64,000 nucleotides of DNA, from the NCBI GenBank assembly GCA_007693945.1, contig RECP01000045.1, positions 1 through 64,000 of the forward strand. The letters run 5' to 3'. The DNA is from Spirochaetaceae bacterium. Its GTDB lineage: Bacteria > Spirochaetota > Spirochaetia > DSM-27196 > PWMO01. This document shows, one piece after another, positions 36,231-43,957 of this stretch. Made by a program: the position numbers and the translations under genes. Each line of letters starts with the position of its first letter. Position 1 is the first letter of the stretch. The notes beneath the pieces were generated by a model. It was given only the letters and a program-made list of their open reading frames with translations. It ran no database searches and was not told the DNA's origin.

Positions 36231-37007
36231 GTCCTGATCTCTGGGAGAATGTCCCAGCAGACAGGAGACCTTTGCTGTGGCGCGCATGACCTGCTCCGCG
36301 ATCTCAGGGACACGTTCGGGAGTGATGCGGGAGAAAATGCCAAGAACGCTCAGTGCAGCTATAACGACGTTCTCGTCGTTGAAGATGGGAGCAGCAACAC
36401 TGCGGATCATCTCGTCGTGCTCACCGTTGCTCACGGCAAAGCCAAAGCGGCGAATCTTCTGGAGTTCTGCTTCCAGCGAGAGAGGGTCTGGTATCGTTGT
36501 AGACGTGAACCGCTCCATGCCTTTCTGGTTAATGATCCTGTCGACCTCTTTCTTATCAAGAAACGCCAGGATCGCCTTTCCGTCTCCAGTGGCATACATC
36601 GGGGCCGGAACCCCGATCGCCACGGGATACTTGAAGTGATGCCAATGCCAATTGCGGGCTTCCATGCTTTCAATAGGCAGGACTTCCCCGTCAGCAATAA
36701 CCGACAGATGTACCGTACAATCTGACGCTTCCTGCAGCTCCTTCATGATGGGCCGGCTTATGTCGCGAATCTCAAGTCTAGAGCGGGCGTATCCACCCCA
36801 CTCGATCAGCTTGACTCCCAAGTGGTATCTGCCGCGCTCCGGCTCTCGGCGTATGAGCTCCTCAGCTTCCAGTGTGGAGAGAATCTTGAAAAGAGTGCTC
36901 TTTGGGATGGGATAACGTTTCAATATTTCGGCGTAGCTAAGCGCTCCACTTTCTTTGATGACATCAATGATGCGGACTGCCTTCAGAATAGAGTTCACGT
37001 ATTCCAT
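36228..37007 (-). CDS. IclR-family transcriptional regulator (island regulator)
   Basis: 259 residues. Winged helix-turn-helix at residues 5-70 (LSYAEILKRYPIPKSTLFKI) and the IclR ligand-binding domain at 80-250. It faces away from the TRAP operon beginning at 38046; between them lies about 1 kb of insertion-element debris, so the two were probably once a simple divergent pair. The likely binding site is the inverted repeat at 37977-37999 over the TRAP promoter. ATATG and CATAT half-sites also flank its own start near 37009-37030. The inducer is presumably the TRAP substrate; that is inference. Confidence 0.92.
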   Translation of the reverse strand: MEYVNSILKAVRIIDVIKESGALSYAEILKRYPIPKSTLFKILSTLEAEELIRREPERGRYHLGVKLIEWGGYARSRLEIRDISRPIMKELQEASDCTVHLSVIADGEVLPIESMEARNWHWHHFKYPVAIGVPAPMYATGDGKAILAFLDKKEVDRIINQKGMERFTSTTIPDPLSLEAELQKIRRFGFAVSNGEHDEMIRSVAAPIFNDENVVIAALSVLGIFSRITPERVPEIAEQVMRATAKVSCLLGHSPRDQD

Positions 37008-37229
37008 ACATATGAAAACTATCCATATTTAGGTAAGACGTCAACAGTGAGAATCAAGGCTCGCCCACGAAATATCACACATCTGCAAACGCCGCGGATG
37101 TCAAAAGGAATCCTGGCCACCGTCTCGGAAATAACTGTACAGAAGTACAGCGCCCCTCGTCTGTTACTGTGTGCCGTGGTATCCTGCTCGAGCGAGCCCA
37201 TGGCAGCGAGCAACGTAGCGAAACCAGTA

Positions 37230-37441
37230 GTGCTGAGACAGGCGGAACGAAAACGACACAAGAGCCTGTCGGATTGACATGTCCGCAGAAGCTGTCCGAA
37301 TGCATCCTGAATCGCTTCAGCAGTGTCTTCGCGAAAGGCGTTGATCGTATCGTGATCCGGGTGGGTTTCGCCGGTCAGATAACGCACCGCTACCAGCTGC
37401 CATGTGGCGAGCTCGGCTTCTATCTGCCGCCCAAGTGGCAC
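37230..37441 (-). pseudogene. Transposase remnant, IS5/IS1182-like N-terminal (DUF772) part
   Basis: The frame from 37441 reads RQIEAELATWQLVAVRYLTG then ETHPDHDTINAFRED, resembling the N-terminal domain of IS5/IS1182 transposases (typically R-x-I-E ... L-x-G ... P-D-x-x-T-I-x-x-F-R). The similarity ends soon after AIQDAFGQLL and no DDE core follows, so it is a fragment. It overlaps the end of the DUF6788-type gene. From 37008 to 37230 I see nothing else. Confidence 0.55.
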
Positions 37442-37827
37442 GTAGAGCCCCCTTTTTCAGCCCCTTCGGGGCCGTCGGATTCACCGCGTGCGCACTCGAG
37501 CAGCGCATCGCAGATCTTCACGTTGAGCTCGGTGTACTCGCGCAGCAACCGTTGGAGCTGTTTGTAACGGTCAATCTGCTCGAGCGTCGCATCAACGAAG
37601 TCCGCAAGGATGATCTTGGTCACCGTCTTGCCCTTTACTCCGCGAGTCAATGACCAGCTTGGTCCGTGTCCGCGGTCGCCTTGACGGGCGCAGTGGCAGG
37701 TGGGCTTGCCGCACCTGCGATAGCGCTCGACGAGCGAGCCGGGGCGGAACTCCTCGATGGCCGCAATCCGGGCGAGCAGTGCGGCGCGTTGTTCACGCAG
37801 CAGTGTGAGAGAGGGGGACGAACTCAT
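37420..37827 (-). CDS. DUF6788-type small protein associated with insertion elements
   Basis: 135 residues from ATG 37827 with GGAGGTG upstream. An N-terminal coiled coil (LLREQRAALLARIAAIEEF) leads into GSLVERYRRCGKPTCHCARQ, a cysteine cluster (C-x4-C-x-C) that probably binds metal, then SWSLTRGVKGKTVTK and a second coiled coil. Proteins of this pattern are often encoded next to transposases of several IS types; the role is unknown. Here a transposase fragment overlaps its 3' end, and an inverted repeat at 37842-37866 precedes it. Confidence 0.6.
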   Translation of the reverse strand: MSSSPSLTLLREQRAALLARIAAIEEFRPGSLVERYRRCGKPTCHCARQGDRGHGPSWSLTRGVKGKTVTKIILADFVDATLEQIDRYKQLQRLLREYTELNVKICDALLECARGESDGPEGAEKGGSTCHLGGR

Positions 37828-37841
37828 AGGGCACCTCCGTG

Positions 37842-37866
37842 ACTGACAGTATATACAGCTGTCAGT
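37842..37866. repeat. Inverted repeat upstream of the DUF6788-type gene
   Basis: ACTGACAG (37842-37849) and CTGTCAGT (37859-37866), perfect 8-bp arms with a 9-base AT-rich spacer, 15 bases before the ATG. It could be an operator or an element end. Confidence 0.6.
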
Positions 37867-37946
37867 ATAGCTCGATATGCCTATTGGCTCAATGGGTTTA
37901 ATACTTTCTGAACTCAAATGTCGTACGCCCCTGATGCTATTCTCGC

Positions 37947-37975
37947 TTGACAGGCCAAAAACTCCGTGATACGAT
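37947..37975 (+). promoter_or_regulatory. Sigma-70 promoter of the island TRAP operon
   Basis: TTGACA at 37947-37952, 17-base spacer, TACGAT at 37970-37975. Transcription should start near 37982, inside the inverted repeat that follows. Confidence 0.8.
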
Positions 37976-37976
37976 A

Positions 37977-37999
37977 ATATGTGAAATAAGTTCACATAT
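37977..37999 (+). promoter_or_regulatory. Probable IclR operator over the transcription start
   Basis: Perfect inverted repeat ATATGTGAA (37977-37985) / TTCACATAT (37991-37999) with a 5-base spacer, beginning one base after the -10 element. A protein bound here would block initiation. The IclR regulator at 36228-37007 is the obvious candidate. Confidence 0.65.
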
Positions 38000-38045
38000 A
38001 TGGTAATTGCTCGATCCGTCTTTTCGAAATGAGGGCTTGACAAAA

Positions 38046-38519
38046 GTGTTGAAGAGAGTCGACAGGGCTGTTGGCATAGTGGAGGACGCGATTTCCATTG
38101 GCTGCCTGGTAGTCATCATCTTGATCGTCAGCAGCCAGGTGTTCTTTCGTTACGTCCTGGGCTTCAGTCTGGTTTGGGTTGATGAAGTTGTGGCAAATCT
38201 GCTGGTTCTGATGGTCATGTTCGGTGCGCCCGCGGTGACCCGAAGATACCTGCACACGGATCTCAGGCTGCTTGTCGACTCGCTGCCACCACGCATCGGG
38301 AGGGCCGTGAGGGCGATTGCCGGCATGATAGGCCTGTTCTTCCTGTGCGTCTTCGTCTACTCCGCTGCCAAGTACACATTTGACGCGCGAGGCATGGTGA
38401 CCACGGTACTGAAGGTTCCCATGCCGTACGCCTACTCCACGATGTTCGTTGGTTCGGTGCTCATGCTTTACGAGTACGTCAAGACGGTTCCCAGGATGCT
38501 CGGTATCGAGAAGAGGTAG
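38046..38519 (+). CDS. TRAP transporter small permease, DctQ type (island)
   Basis: About 157 residues with four membrane spans; the family pattern is seen at VVIILIVSSQVFFRYVLG near residue 20 and VDEVVANLLVLMVMFGAP near 45. The start is uncertain: GTG 38046 has GAGGG 10 bases upstream, while TTG 38037 and TTG 38049 are alternatives. It is the first gene of dctQ-dctM-dctP, an order with the binding protein last. TRAP systems use the sodium gradient to import carboxylate-bearing compounds. Confidence 0.88.
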   Translation: MLKRVDRAVGIVEDAISIGCLVVIILIVSSQVFFRYVLGFSLVWVDEVVANLLVLMVMFGAPAVTRRYLHTDLRLLVDSLPPRIGRAVRAIAGMIGLFFLCVFVYSAAKYTFDARGMVTTVLKVPMPYAYSTMFVGSVLMLYEYVKTVPRMLGIEKR

Positions 38520-38523
38520 GAGC

Positions 38524-39813
38524 ATGCAACTGGGAATTGTTCTACTGATCTTGGTGTTCGCGTGCCTGTTTCTGGGGGTGCCGGTCTATCTTACGCTCGG
38601 TGCGGTCGGAACGCTCGGTCTGCTCATGATGCCCCGCTTCCCGCTCCTGGTGATTCCTCAGTCCATATACACGGGAATCGGGTTCTTTCCGCTGCTCGCA
38701 ATACCGTTCTTCGTTCTGGCCGGTGAGCTCATGAACAAGGCGGGCATTACGGATCGGTTGATTCGGTTTTCCAACATGCTCATCGGTCGAGCGCCCGCGA
38801 GCCTCGCGAACAGCAACATACTCGCGAGCATGTTCTTTGGTGGTATAACCGGCTCCGCACAGGCTGACACATCGGCTATCGGCAGCGTGATGATTCCCGT
38901 CATGGTCAAGGAAGGCTACAGCCCGCAGTTCAGCGCCGCCGTGACTGCCGCGTCCTCTACCGTCGGACCCATCATTCCTCCGAGCATACTTATGGTCATC
39001 TACTGCGTGACCGTCGGGGGCTCGATCGGGGCGATGTTCGTAGCAGGCATCATTCCGGGAATACTCATTGGAGTAGGTCTGATCCTGATGGTACTGATGC
39101 TGGACAGGAAGCACCGGTTTCCGAGGCGGACGGATACGATCCCGTTCCGGGAGAAGGTACGGATCACGGTCGACGCATTCTGGCCGCTGGGTATGCCGCT
39201 CATCATAGTAGGCGGGATTCTGGGCGGGGTGTTCACACCCACGGAGGCCGGCGCCACCGCTGTTGTCTACTCTCTCGTAGTCGGGTTCTTCATTCTGAAA
39301 ACTCTCACCCTGAAGGATCTTATTCCGCTTCTGAGGAATACAGTCCTGCTGACCTCCGCTGTCCTCATGATCATCAGCTGCGCCAGGGTCCTGAGCTGGG
39401 TGCTCACACTGGTGCAGGTCCAGATCCACATCGGTGAGCTGATTCGCTCGCTGTCCACTTCGCCCATCGTCTTCCTGGCCCTGGTGAACGTTCTGCTCCT
39501 GATCATGGGAACCTTCATGGACGGAAGCGCGAGTGTCATCATCCTCGCTCCCATTCTCGCGCCCATTGCGGCCCAGTTCGGAATCAATCCCGTTCACTTC
39601 GGTCTGATCGTGGTTCTCAACCTGATTATCGGTCAAGGCACACCGCCGCTGGGATTGTGTCTCTTCATTGCCTGCGGCATCGCCAGGTGCCCCGTGGAGA
39701 AGGGCGCGCGGGCCATCCTGCCGCTGATACTGGCAGAAGTGGTGGTATTGCTGATCATCACGTACATTCCGGAGTTCGTTTTGTTCATCCCCAGGATGTT
39801 TGGTTACGTATGA
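38524..39813 (+). CDS. TRAP transporter large permease, DctM type (island)
   Basis: 429 residues with about twelve spans. Family segments include FFGGITGSAQADTSAIGSVM near residue 100, PPSILMVIYCVTVGGSIGAM near 158 and GTPPLGLCLFIACGIA near 370. The ATG follows AGGAG closely after the DctQ stop. Forms the transport channel together with DctQ. Confidence 0.93.
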   Translation: MQLGIVLLILVFACLFLGVPVYLTLGAVGTLGLLMMPRFPLLVIPQSIYTGIGFFPLLAIPFFVLAGELMNKAGITDRLIRFSNMLIGRAPASLANSNILASMFFGGITGSAQADTSAIGSVMIPVMVKEGYSPQFSAAVTAASSTVGPIIPPSILMVIYCVTVGGSIGAMFVAGIIPGILIGVGLILMVLMLDRKHRFPRRTDTIPFREKVRITVDAFWPLGMPLIIVGGILGGVFTPTEAGATAVVYSLVVGFFILKTLTLKDLIPLLRNTVLLTSAVLMIISCARVLSWVLTLVQVQIHIGELIRSLSTSPIVFLALVNVLLLIMGTFMDGSASVIILAPILAPIAAQFGINPVHFGLIVVLNLIIGQGTPPLGLCLFIACGIARCPVEKGARAILPLILAEVVVLLIITYIPEFVLFIPRMFGYV

Positions 39814-39829
39814 GATATGTCACCCGGCA

Positions 39830-39857
39830 TCCTGTGATGAAGTATAGATCCACAGGA
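39830..39857 (+). promoter_or_regulatory. Hairpin overlapping the dctP ribosome site
   Basis: TCCTGTG (39830-39836) pairs with CACAGGA (39851-39857); the right arm overlaps the AGGAGG (39854-39859) that serves dctP. It could limit translation until opened. The loop is 14 nt. Confidence 0.4.
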
Positions 39858-39864
39858 GGTTCTT

Positions 39865-40878
39865 ATGAAGAAGATGGTGCTCATTCTCACGGCATTGGTC
39901 CTCTGCACCTCTCTTGCGTTTGCACTGGGCGGCGCAGAGCGGGCGGAGCAACCGACACGGCCTATTGAGTGGAAGTATTCGGTCGTGTTTCCGGCCGTCG
40001 GAACCCAGGCGGAAGGAGCAATGGAACTGGGGCGGCTGCTTGAGGAGTACTCCGACGGGAGACTCGAGTTCAAGTTCTATCCGAGCTCCCAGCTGGGCGA
40101 CAAGATGGCCTCGCTCGAGGGTCTGCGGGCGGGTACCATTGAGATGACCGAGTGTGCCGCGTCAGACCTGTCGAACTTCAGCCCGATCTGGTCGGTCTTC
40201 TCTCTTCCCTACCTGTTCGACAGCGGCGCTGAGGCGGTCAGAGTGCTTAACTCTCCGGAGGTTGCCCGTATTTTGCACGAAGATGCCGAGCGCAACGGCT
40301 TCAAGATCATCGCCTGGTGCAACTACGGTGAGCGAAGTGTTCTGAACTCACGACGCCCGGTGTATACCCCGGAAGACCTGAGCGGGCTGAAGATCCGCGT
40401 CATGCAGGACCCGGTTCTTGCGGATGCGATCAATGCCATGGGTGCGAGCGGGACGCCAATGGCGTGGAGTGAAGTGTACACGGCTCTCCAGCAGCGCGTG
40501 ATTGACGGACTTGAGAACAGCCCGCCGGTCATTACGGCAAACAACATGCATGAAGTTGCGCAGTTCTACTCACTGACGGAGCAGTTCATCATCCCGGACC
40601 CGATTCTGGTCAGCAAGAGGATCTTTGATGACCTGCCTGCGGACCTTCAGGAAGCGATTCTGGCGGCCGGCAAGGCTTCGGAAGAGTTCTGGAACAACGA
40701 GCTGTGGCCCGCAGCTTTTGAGAAGCAGTTCGAGGTGATGAGGGCCTCCGGGGTCCAGATCAACGAGGTGGACAAGGATGCATTCCGCGCCAGCGTTCAA
40801 CCCATGGTTGATGAGTTCCTCAGGAACGCTGATCCGAGGTCCCGCGAACTGTACGAGGCGATCATCGCGGCACGCTGA
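39865..40878 (+). CDS. TRAP transporter substrate-binding protein, DctP type (island)
   Basis: 337 residues with a signal peptide (residues 1-21, cleavage near AFALGG). Typical DctP sequence: LSGLKIRVMQDPVLADAI near 168, whose arginine binds the ligand carboxylate, and WSEVYTALQQRVIDGLENS near 197. The ligand is therefore a carboxylate-containing molecule, for example a sugar acid or ulosonic acid. Last gene of the TRAP set, followed by metabolic genes on the same strand. Confidence 0.93.
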   Translation: MKKMVLILTALVLCTSLAFALGGAERAEQPTRPIEWKYSVVFPAVGTQAEGAMELGRLLEEYSDGRLEFKFYPSSQLGDKMASLEGLRAGTIEMTECAASDLSNFSPIWSVFSLPYLFDSGAEAVRVLNSPEVARILHEDAERNGFKIIAWCNYGERSVLNSRRPVYTPEDLSGLKIRVMQDPVLADAINAMGASGTPMAWSEVYTALQQRVIDGLENSPPVITANNMHEVAQFYSLTEQFIIPDPILVSKRIFDDLPADLQEAILAAGKASEEFWNNELWPAAFEKQFEVMRASGVQINEVDKDAFRASVQPMVDEFLRNADPRSRELYEAIIAAR

Positions 40879-40944
40879 GTCTGCGTGATTCTTACCCCAT
40901 TACGGAGCGGGAGGCCGATCTCCCGCTCCGTCAGGTTACAAGGT

Positions 40945-41937
40945 ATGTCTGGAATAGATGGGCTGGGTTTGTCGTTTGTTGGTGTCAGCCACTGGCATGT
41001 GCCGCTCTACCTCAGAGCAGTCGAGCGATACGGGCTCAAGGCGATCTCCGTGTTCGACCTGAATGCAGACACGGCACGCAGGGTCGCTTCCGGCCTGGGG
41101 TGTCCGTCGTTCACGGATATCGACGATCTTTTGGAGCACAAGCGGCCGGATTTTGTCTTCGCCTTTGGCCGGCATTGCGACATGCCAGCCATGGCAAAAA
41201 GGCTGATCTCTCTGAAGATCCCGTTCGCGATTGAGAAACCGGTGGGGCTGAATGCAGCGGAAGTCAGGGAGGTGCTGGAATCTGCTGCACGGGAAGACGT
41301 CTTTTGTTCGATTCCGTTCATATGGAGATTCAGCGCCATTGTCCGGCAGCTTCGGGAGCGCATCGCCCCCGAAGATGTCGTGCATATGCACTTCCGGTTT
41401 ATTGCAGGGCCCCCGGGTCGTTACCTGGAATCATCGCCCTGGATGCTGGAGAGGAAGACCGCCGGCGGCGGGTGCATGACGAACCTTGGAGTCCACTTCA
41501 TCGACCTTGCCCTGTTCCTTTCGGGATCGCAGGCTGCTGCGGTGGACAGCGCGTGCTTTCACCGCAGCTGGGGGTATGAAGTGGAAGACTATGCAGTGAG
41601 TCTGATGAGGCTGAGCAGCGGGGCAACTCTCGGCCTGGAGACTGGATATGCCTACCCTACTGACGCGGCAAGCCACGCGGACAACAGATGGACAATCGTG
41701 ACAAGGAACGGCTACTACTCCGTTGGTGCCGGATCTGTTGAGTTCCGAGAGTTCGGTGAGGCAGGCGTGAGCAGACTGGCCGCTGACACAGATGCAGATA
41801 CGTACTACCCCAACTTCGTCCGTGAGTCGCTGAACGAATGCCTTTCCGGAGCTGCGCCCACGGCCGGACTCCATGACATGCTGAGGGTGAGAACGATTCT
41901 TGATGACATCATTCTTGGGGCCGATGCTCAAGGCTGA
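40945..41937 (+). CDS. Gfo/Idh/MocA-family oxidoreductase (B, island)
   Basis: 330 residues. Rossmann part begins LSFVGVSHWHVPLYLRAVER (the GxGxxG loop is altered to GVSHWH), EKP motif in FAIEKPVGLN near residue 97, and GGGCMTNLGVHFIDLALF near 175, the conserved catalytic helix with H and D. NAD(P)-dependent sugar oxidoreductase or hydrolase relative. ATG 40945 is taken since the protein family starts there. Only 29% of the family-typical nucleotide loop is recognisable by eye, so cofactor binding may be unusual. Lies 66 bases after dctP. Confidence 0.85.
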   Translation: MSGIDGLGLSFVGVSHWHVPLYLRAVERYGLKAISVFDLNADTARRVASGLGCPSFTDIDDLLEHKRPDFVFAFGRHCDMPAMAKRLISLKIPFAIEKPVGLNAAEVREVLESAAREDVFCSIPFIWRFSAIVRQLRERIAPEDVVHMHFRFIAGPPGRYLESSPWMLERKTAGGGCMTNLGVHFIDLALFLSGSQAAAVDSACFHRSWGYEVEDYAVSLMRLSSGATLGLETGYAYPTDAASHADNRWTIVTRNGYYSVGAGSVEFREFGEAGVSRLAADTDADTYYPNFVRESLNECLSGAAPTAGLHDMLRVRTILDDIILGADAQG

Positions 41938-41976
41938 CGAAGGCAAAGTCGGCCCTCAGGGAAGAGGAGACACCAT

Positions 41977-42948
41977 ATGGACATACAGCATCGCGTTGTA
42001 ACGGAGATTGTCGTAGAACCGGCCATAGTGCACTGTTCGTCCGTGATCGAGACGGATGATGGTCTTGTGTGCGTATGGTACGAGGGGCCCTACGAAACCT
42101 CCCGCGAGACAGTGATCAAGATCTCCCGTAGGAAGGGTGTGGACGGCGAGTGGAGTTCGCCCGCCGTTCTGTTTGATTTCCACGGCCTTGCACTTGGCAA
42201 TCCGGTGCTCTGGAAGGCGGGCACAGAGGATCTCTACATCACGTTCCCCGTCCTCATTGACGAGTCCTGGACGGAAGGTCTCCTCTTCTACTCCTCCAGC
42301 AGCGATCGCGGTATCTCATGGAGGGATCCCTCGCTTTTCCTTCCTATGAAAGGATTTATGCCTAAGACACGCCCTCTTCGCGTGAATGAAGGGCCATTGC
42401 TGTTTCCTCTCTACCACGAGCAGGACCTCTGCCCGTACCTGATGATTATCAGCGATGTCTCCGCACCGCTCGAATCCGCGCTGGTCGCGGAAACCATGGC
42501 TCGGGGAAAGGCGATCCAGCCTGCGATTGTTCAGGGCGAAGAAGACCGACTTCTCATGTTTGCGCGGACGAACCAGGGCAGTATCTGGCAGAGTGTATCC
42601 TACAACGGCGGTTACAGCTGGAGCATCTTTGAGCCCACGAAACTGCCGAATCCGGACAGCGCGGTTGACCTCTGCCGGAACGGCGACACCGTGCTGCTGG
42701 TCTACAATGACTCGGCACAGGATCGCCACAACCTCCGGGCAGCGCTCTCCGGGGACGGTGGACGGAGCTGGTACGCAGCGCGTACCATCGTGGAAGGGGA
42801 CGGAGAGTACTCCTATCCTTCGCTTATGTGCAGCGTGGATGGCACCTGTCACCTGACCTTCACGGAGAACAGATACATCATCCGCCACTCCGTCTTTGAC
42901 AAGAGCTGGATAGAGGCCTCTCCACTTGAAGAACCCCTGAGGACGTGA
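41977..42948 (+). CDS. Sialidase-fold (BNR/Asp-box) protein, cytoplasmic
   Basis: 323 residues, no signal peptide. Three Asp-boxes are clear: S108-x-D110-x-G112-x-x-W115, S208-x-N210-x-G212-x-x-W215 and S258-x-D260-x-G262-x-x-W265, plus a degenerate one near 50-60. A conserved arginine-rich pattern QPAIV...LLMFARTNQG and LPNPDSAVDL...NLRAALSGDGG matches the exo-alpha-sialidase (BNR_2) group. Family members cleave or rearrange sialosides, but many are sialidase-like with other substrates. A cytoplasmic location means that the substrate has first been imported, presumably by the adjoining TRAP system. Confidence 0.8.
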   Translation: MDIQHRVVTEIVVEPAIVHCSSVIETDDGLVCVWYEGPYETSRETVIKISRRKGVDGEWSSPAVLFDFHGLALGNPVLWKAGTEDLYITFPVLIDESWTEGLLFYSSSSDRGISWRDPSLFLPMKGFMPKTRPLRVNEGPLLFPLYHEQDLCPYLMIISDVSAPLESALVAETMARGKAIQPAIVQGEEDRLLMFARTNQGSIWQSVSYNGGYSWSIFEPTKLPNPDSAVDLCRNGDTVLLVYNDSAQDRHNLRAALSGDGGRSWYAARTIVEGDGEYSYPSLMCSVDGTCHLTFTENRYIIRHSVFDKSWIEASPLEEPLRT

Positions 42949-42952
42949 CGGA

Positions 42953-43939
42953 ATGAGCGGGCGTCCGATCAACATCGCCCTTGTCGGGGCCGGCGAATGG
43001 AGCCTCAAGTACCATATTCCGACCATTCAGGCCCTGTCTGATCAATGGAACCTGAGGGTCCGGGGGGTCTGGAACCGGACGAAGCAAAAGGCAGAGGAGT
43101 GCGCCAGAAGGTACGGTGTTCCCAGGGTGTACGAGAGCCTGCAGGAGCTTGTGGATGACCCGGGCGTGGACTGCCGGGTCGTGGTTGTGAGCAGGACCGC
43201 CCTGGCCGGAATCCTTGAAGTCCTGTCCGAGCGGTCCCTGCCGTTTCTCTGCGAGAAGCCCCCCGGAGCATCGGGGAGCGAGGCCCGGAGCATCGCCGGG
43301 CGCGTGTCCGTCCCCAACGTGGTTGCCTTCAACCGCAGGTACTCCCCGTTGAACAGGAAGCTGCGGGAGATCATGGAAGCCGGGTCACTTGAGCCGCACT
43401 ACGCGGAGTGCTCTCTTCTTCGTCGTGCCAGGAACGACGAGCACTTCGTGACTGAGACCGGCATCCATGCCATCAACTACCTGGAGGCGCTCTTTGGCCC
43501 CGTTCGCACCGCACAAACGGACATGTACCCGGTGCCGGGAACGCAGGTGCACAACCGCGTGGTGGATGTGGTGTTCTCATCCGGGGTGCGTGGGGTCATG
43601 AAGTTCTTTCCCTATTCGGGAATAGCGGTGGAACGGTACGAGATCCAGGGCATGAACCACGCAGCCTACCTGCATACTGCCCAGCACTACACTGACGAGG
43701 ATGAAAGCGCTCTGACCGTCAACAGGGAGGGCCCGACCGGTTCGCTCGATTCCGAGCGCTTCACCGACGAGGGTGCCGATCCGCTGGTCGCCGCCGGCTT
43801 CGTAGGAGAGTACGAGGATTTCTTTCGGGCCGTGCGCGATCCCCGGCACGAGACGCTGTCCAACTTCGGTAACGCCGTCCACTCCATGCTGGTGGCCGAG
43901 GCAATCGAGGCTGGCACCGACTTTCATGACGAAGTCTGA
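42953..43939 (+). CDS. Gfo/Idh/MocA-family oxidoreductase (C, island)
   Basis: 328 residues. Rossmann loop IALVGAGEWSLKYHIP near residues 7-22, EKP in FLCEKPPGASGSEA near 100, and TETGIHAINYLEALFG near 165 with the catalytic histidine. Its ATG is 4 bases after the sialidase-fold gene stop. Distinct from oxidoreductase B, so the pathway has two redox steps or a redox/hydration pair. Arginine codons AGG/AGA are common, as in the rest of the island. Confidence 0.88.
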   Translation: MSGRPINIALVGAGEWSLKYHIPTIQALSDQWNLRVRGVWNRTKQKAEECARRYGVPRVYESLQELVDDPGVDCRVVVVSRTALAGILEVLSERSLPFLCEKPPGASGSEARSIAGRVSVPNVVAFNRRYSPLNRKLREIMEAGSLEPHYAECSLLRRARNDEHFVTETGIHAINYLEALFGPVRTAQTDMYPVPGTQVHNRVVDVVFSSGVRGVMKFFPYSGIAVERYEIQGMNHAAYLHTAQHYTDEDESALTVNREGPTGSLDSERFTDEGADPLVAAGFVGEYEDFFRAVRDPRHETLSNFGNAVHSMLVAEAIEAGTDFHDEV

Positions 43940-43957
43940 TCAAAGGAGGACGCACAC

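Noticed and set aside
38542-39636. 364-codon minus-strand frame
   Set aside because: Antisense to DctM; composition (D, E, Q, H, R) is that expected opposite a membrane protein gene.
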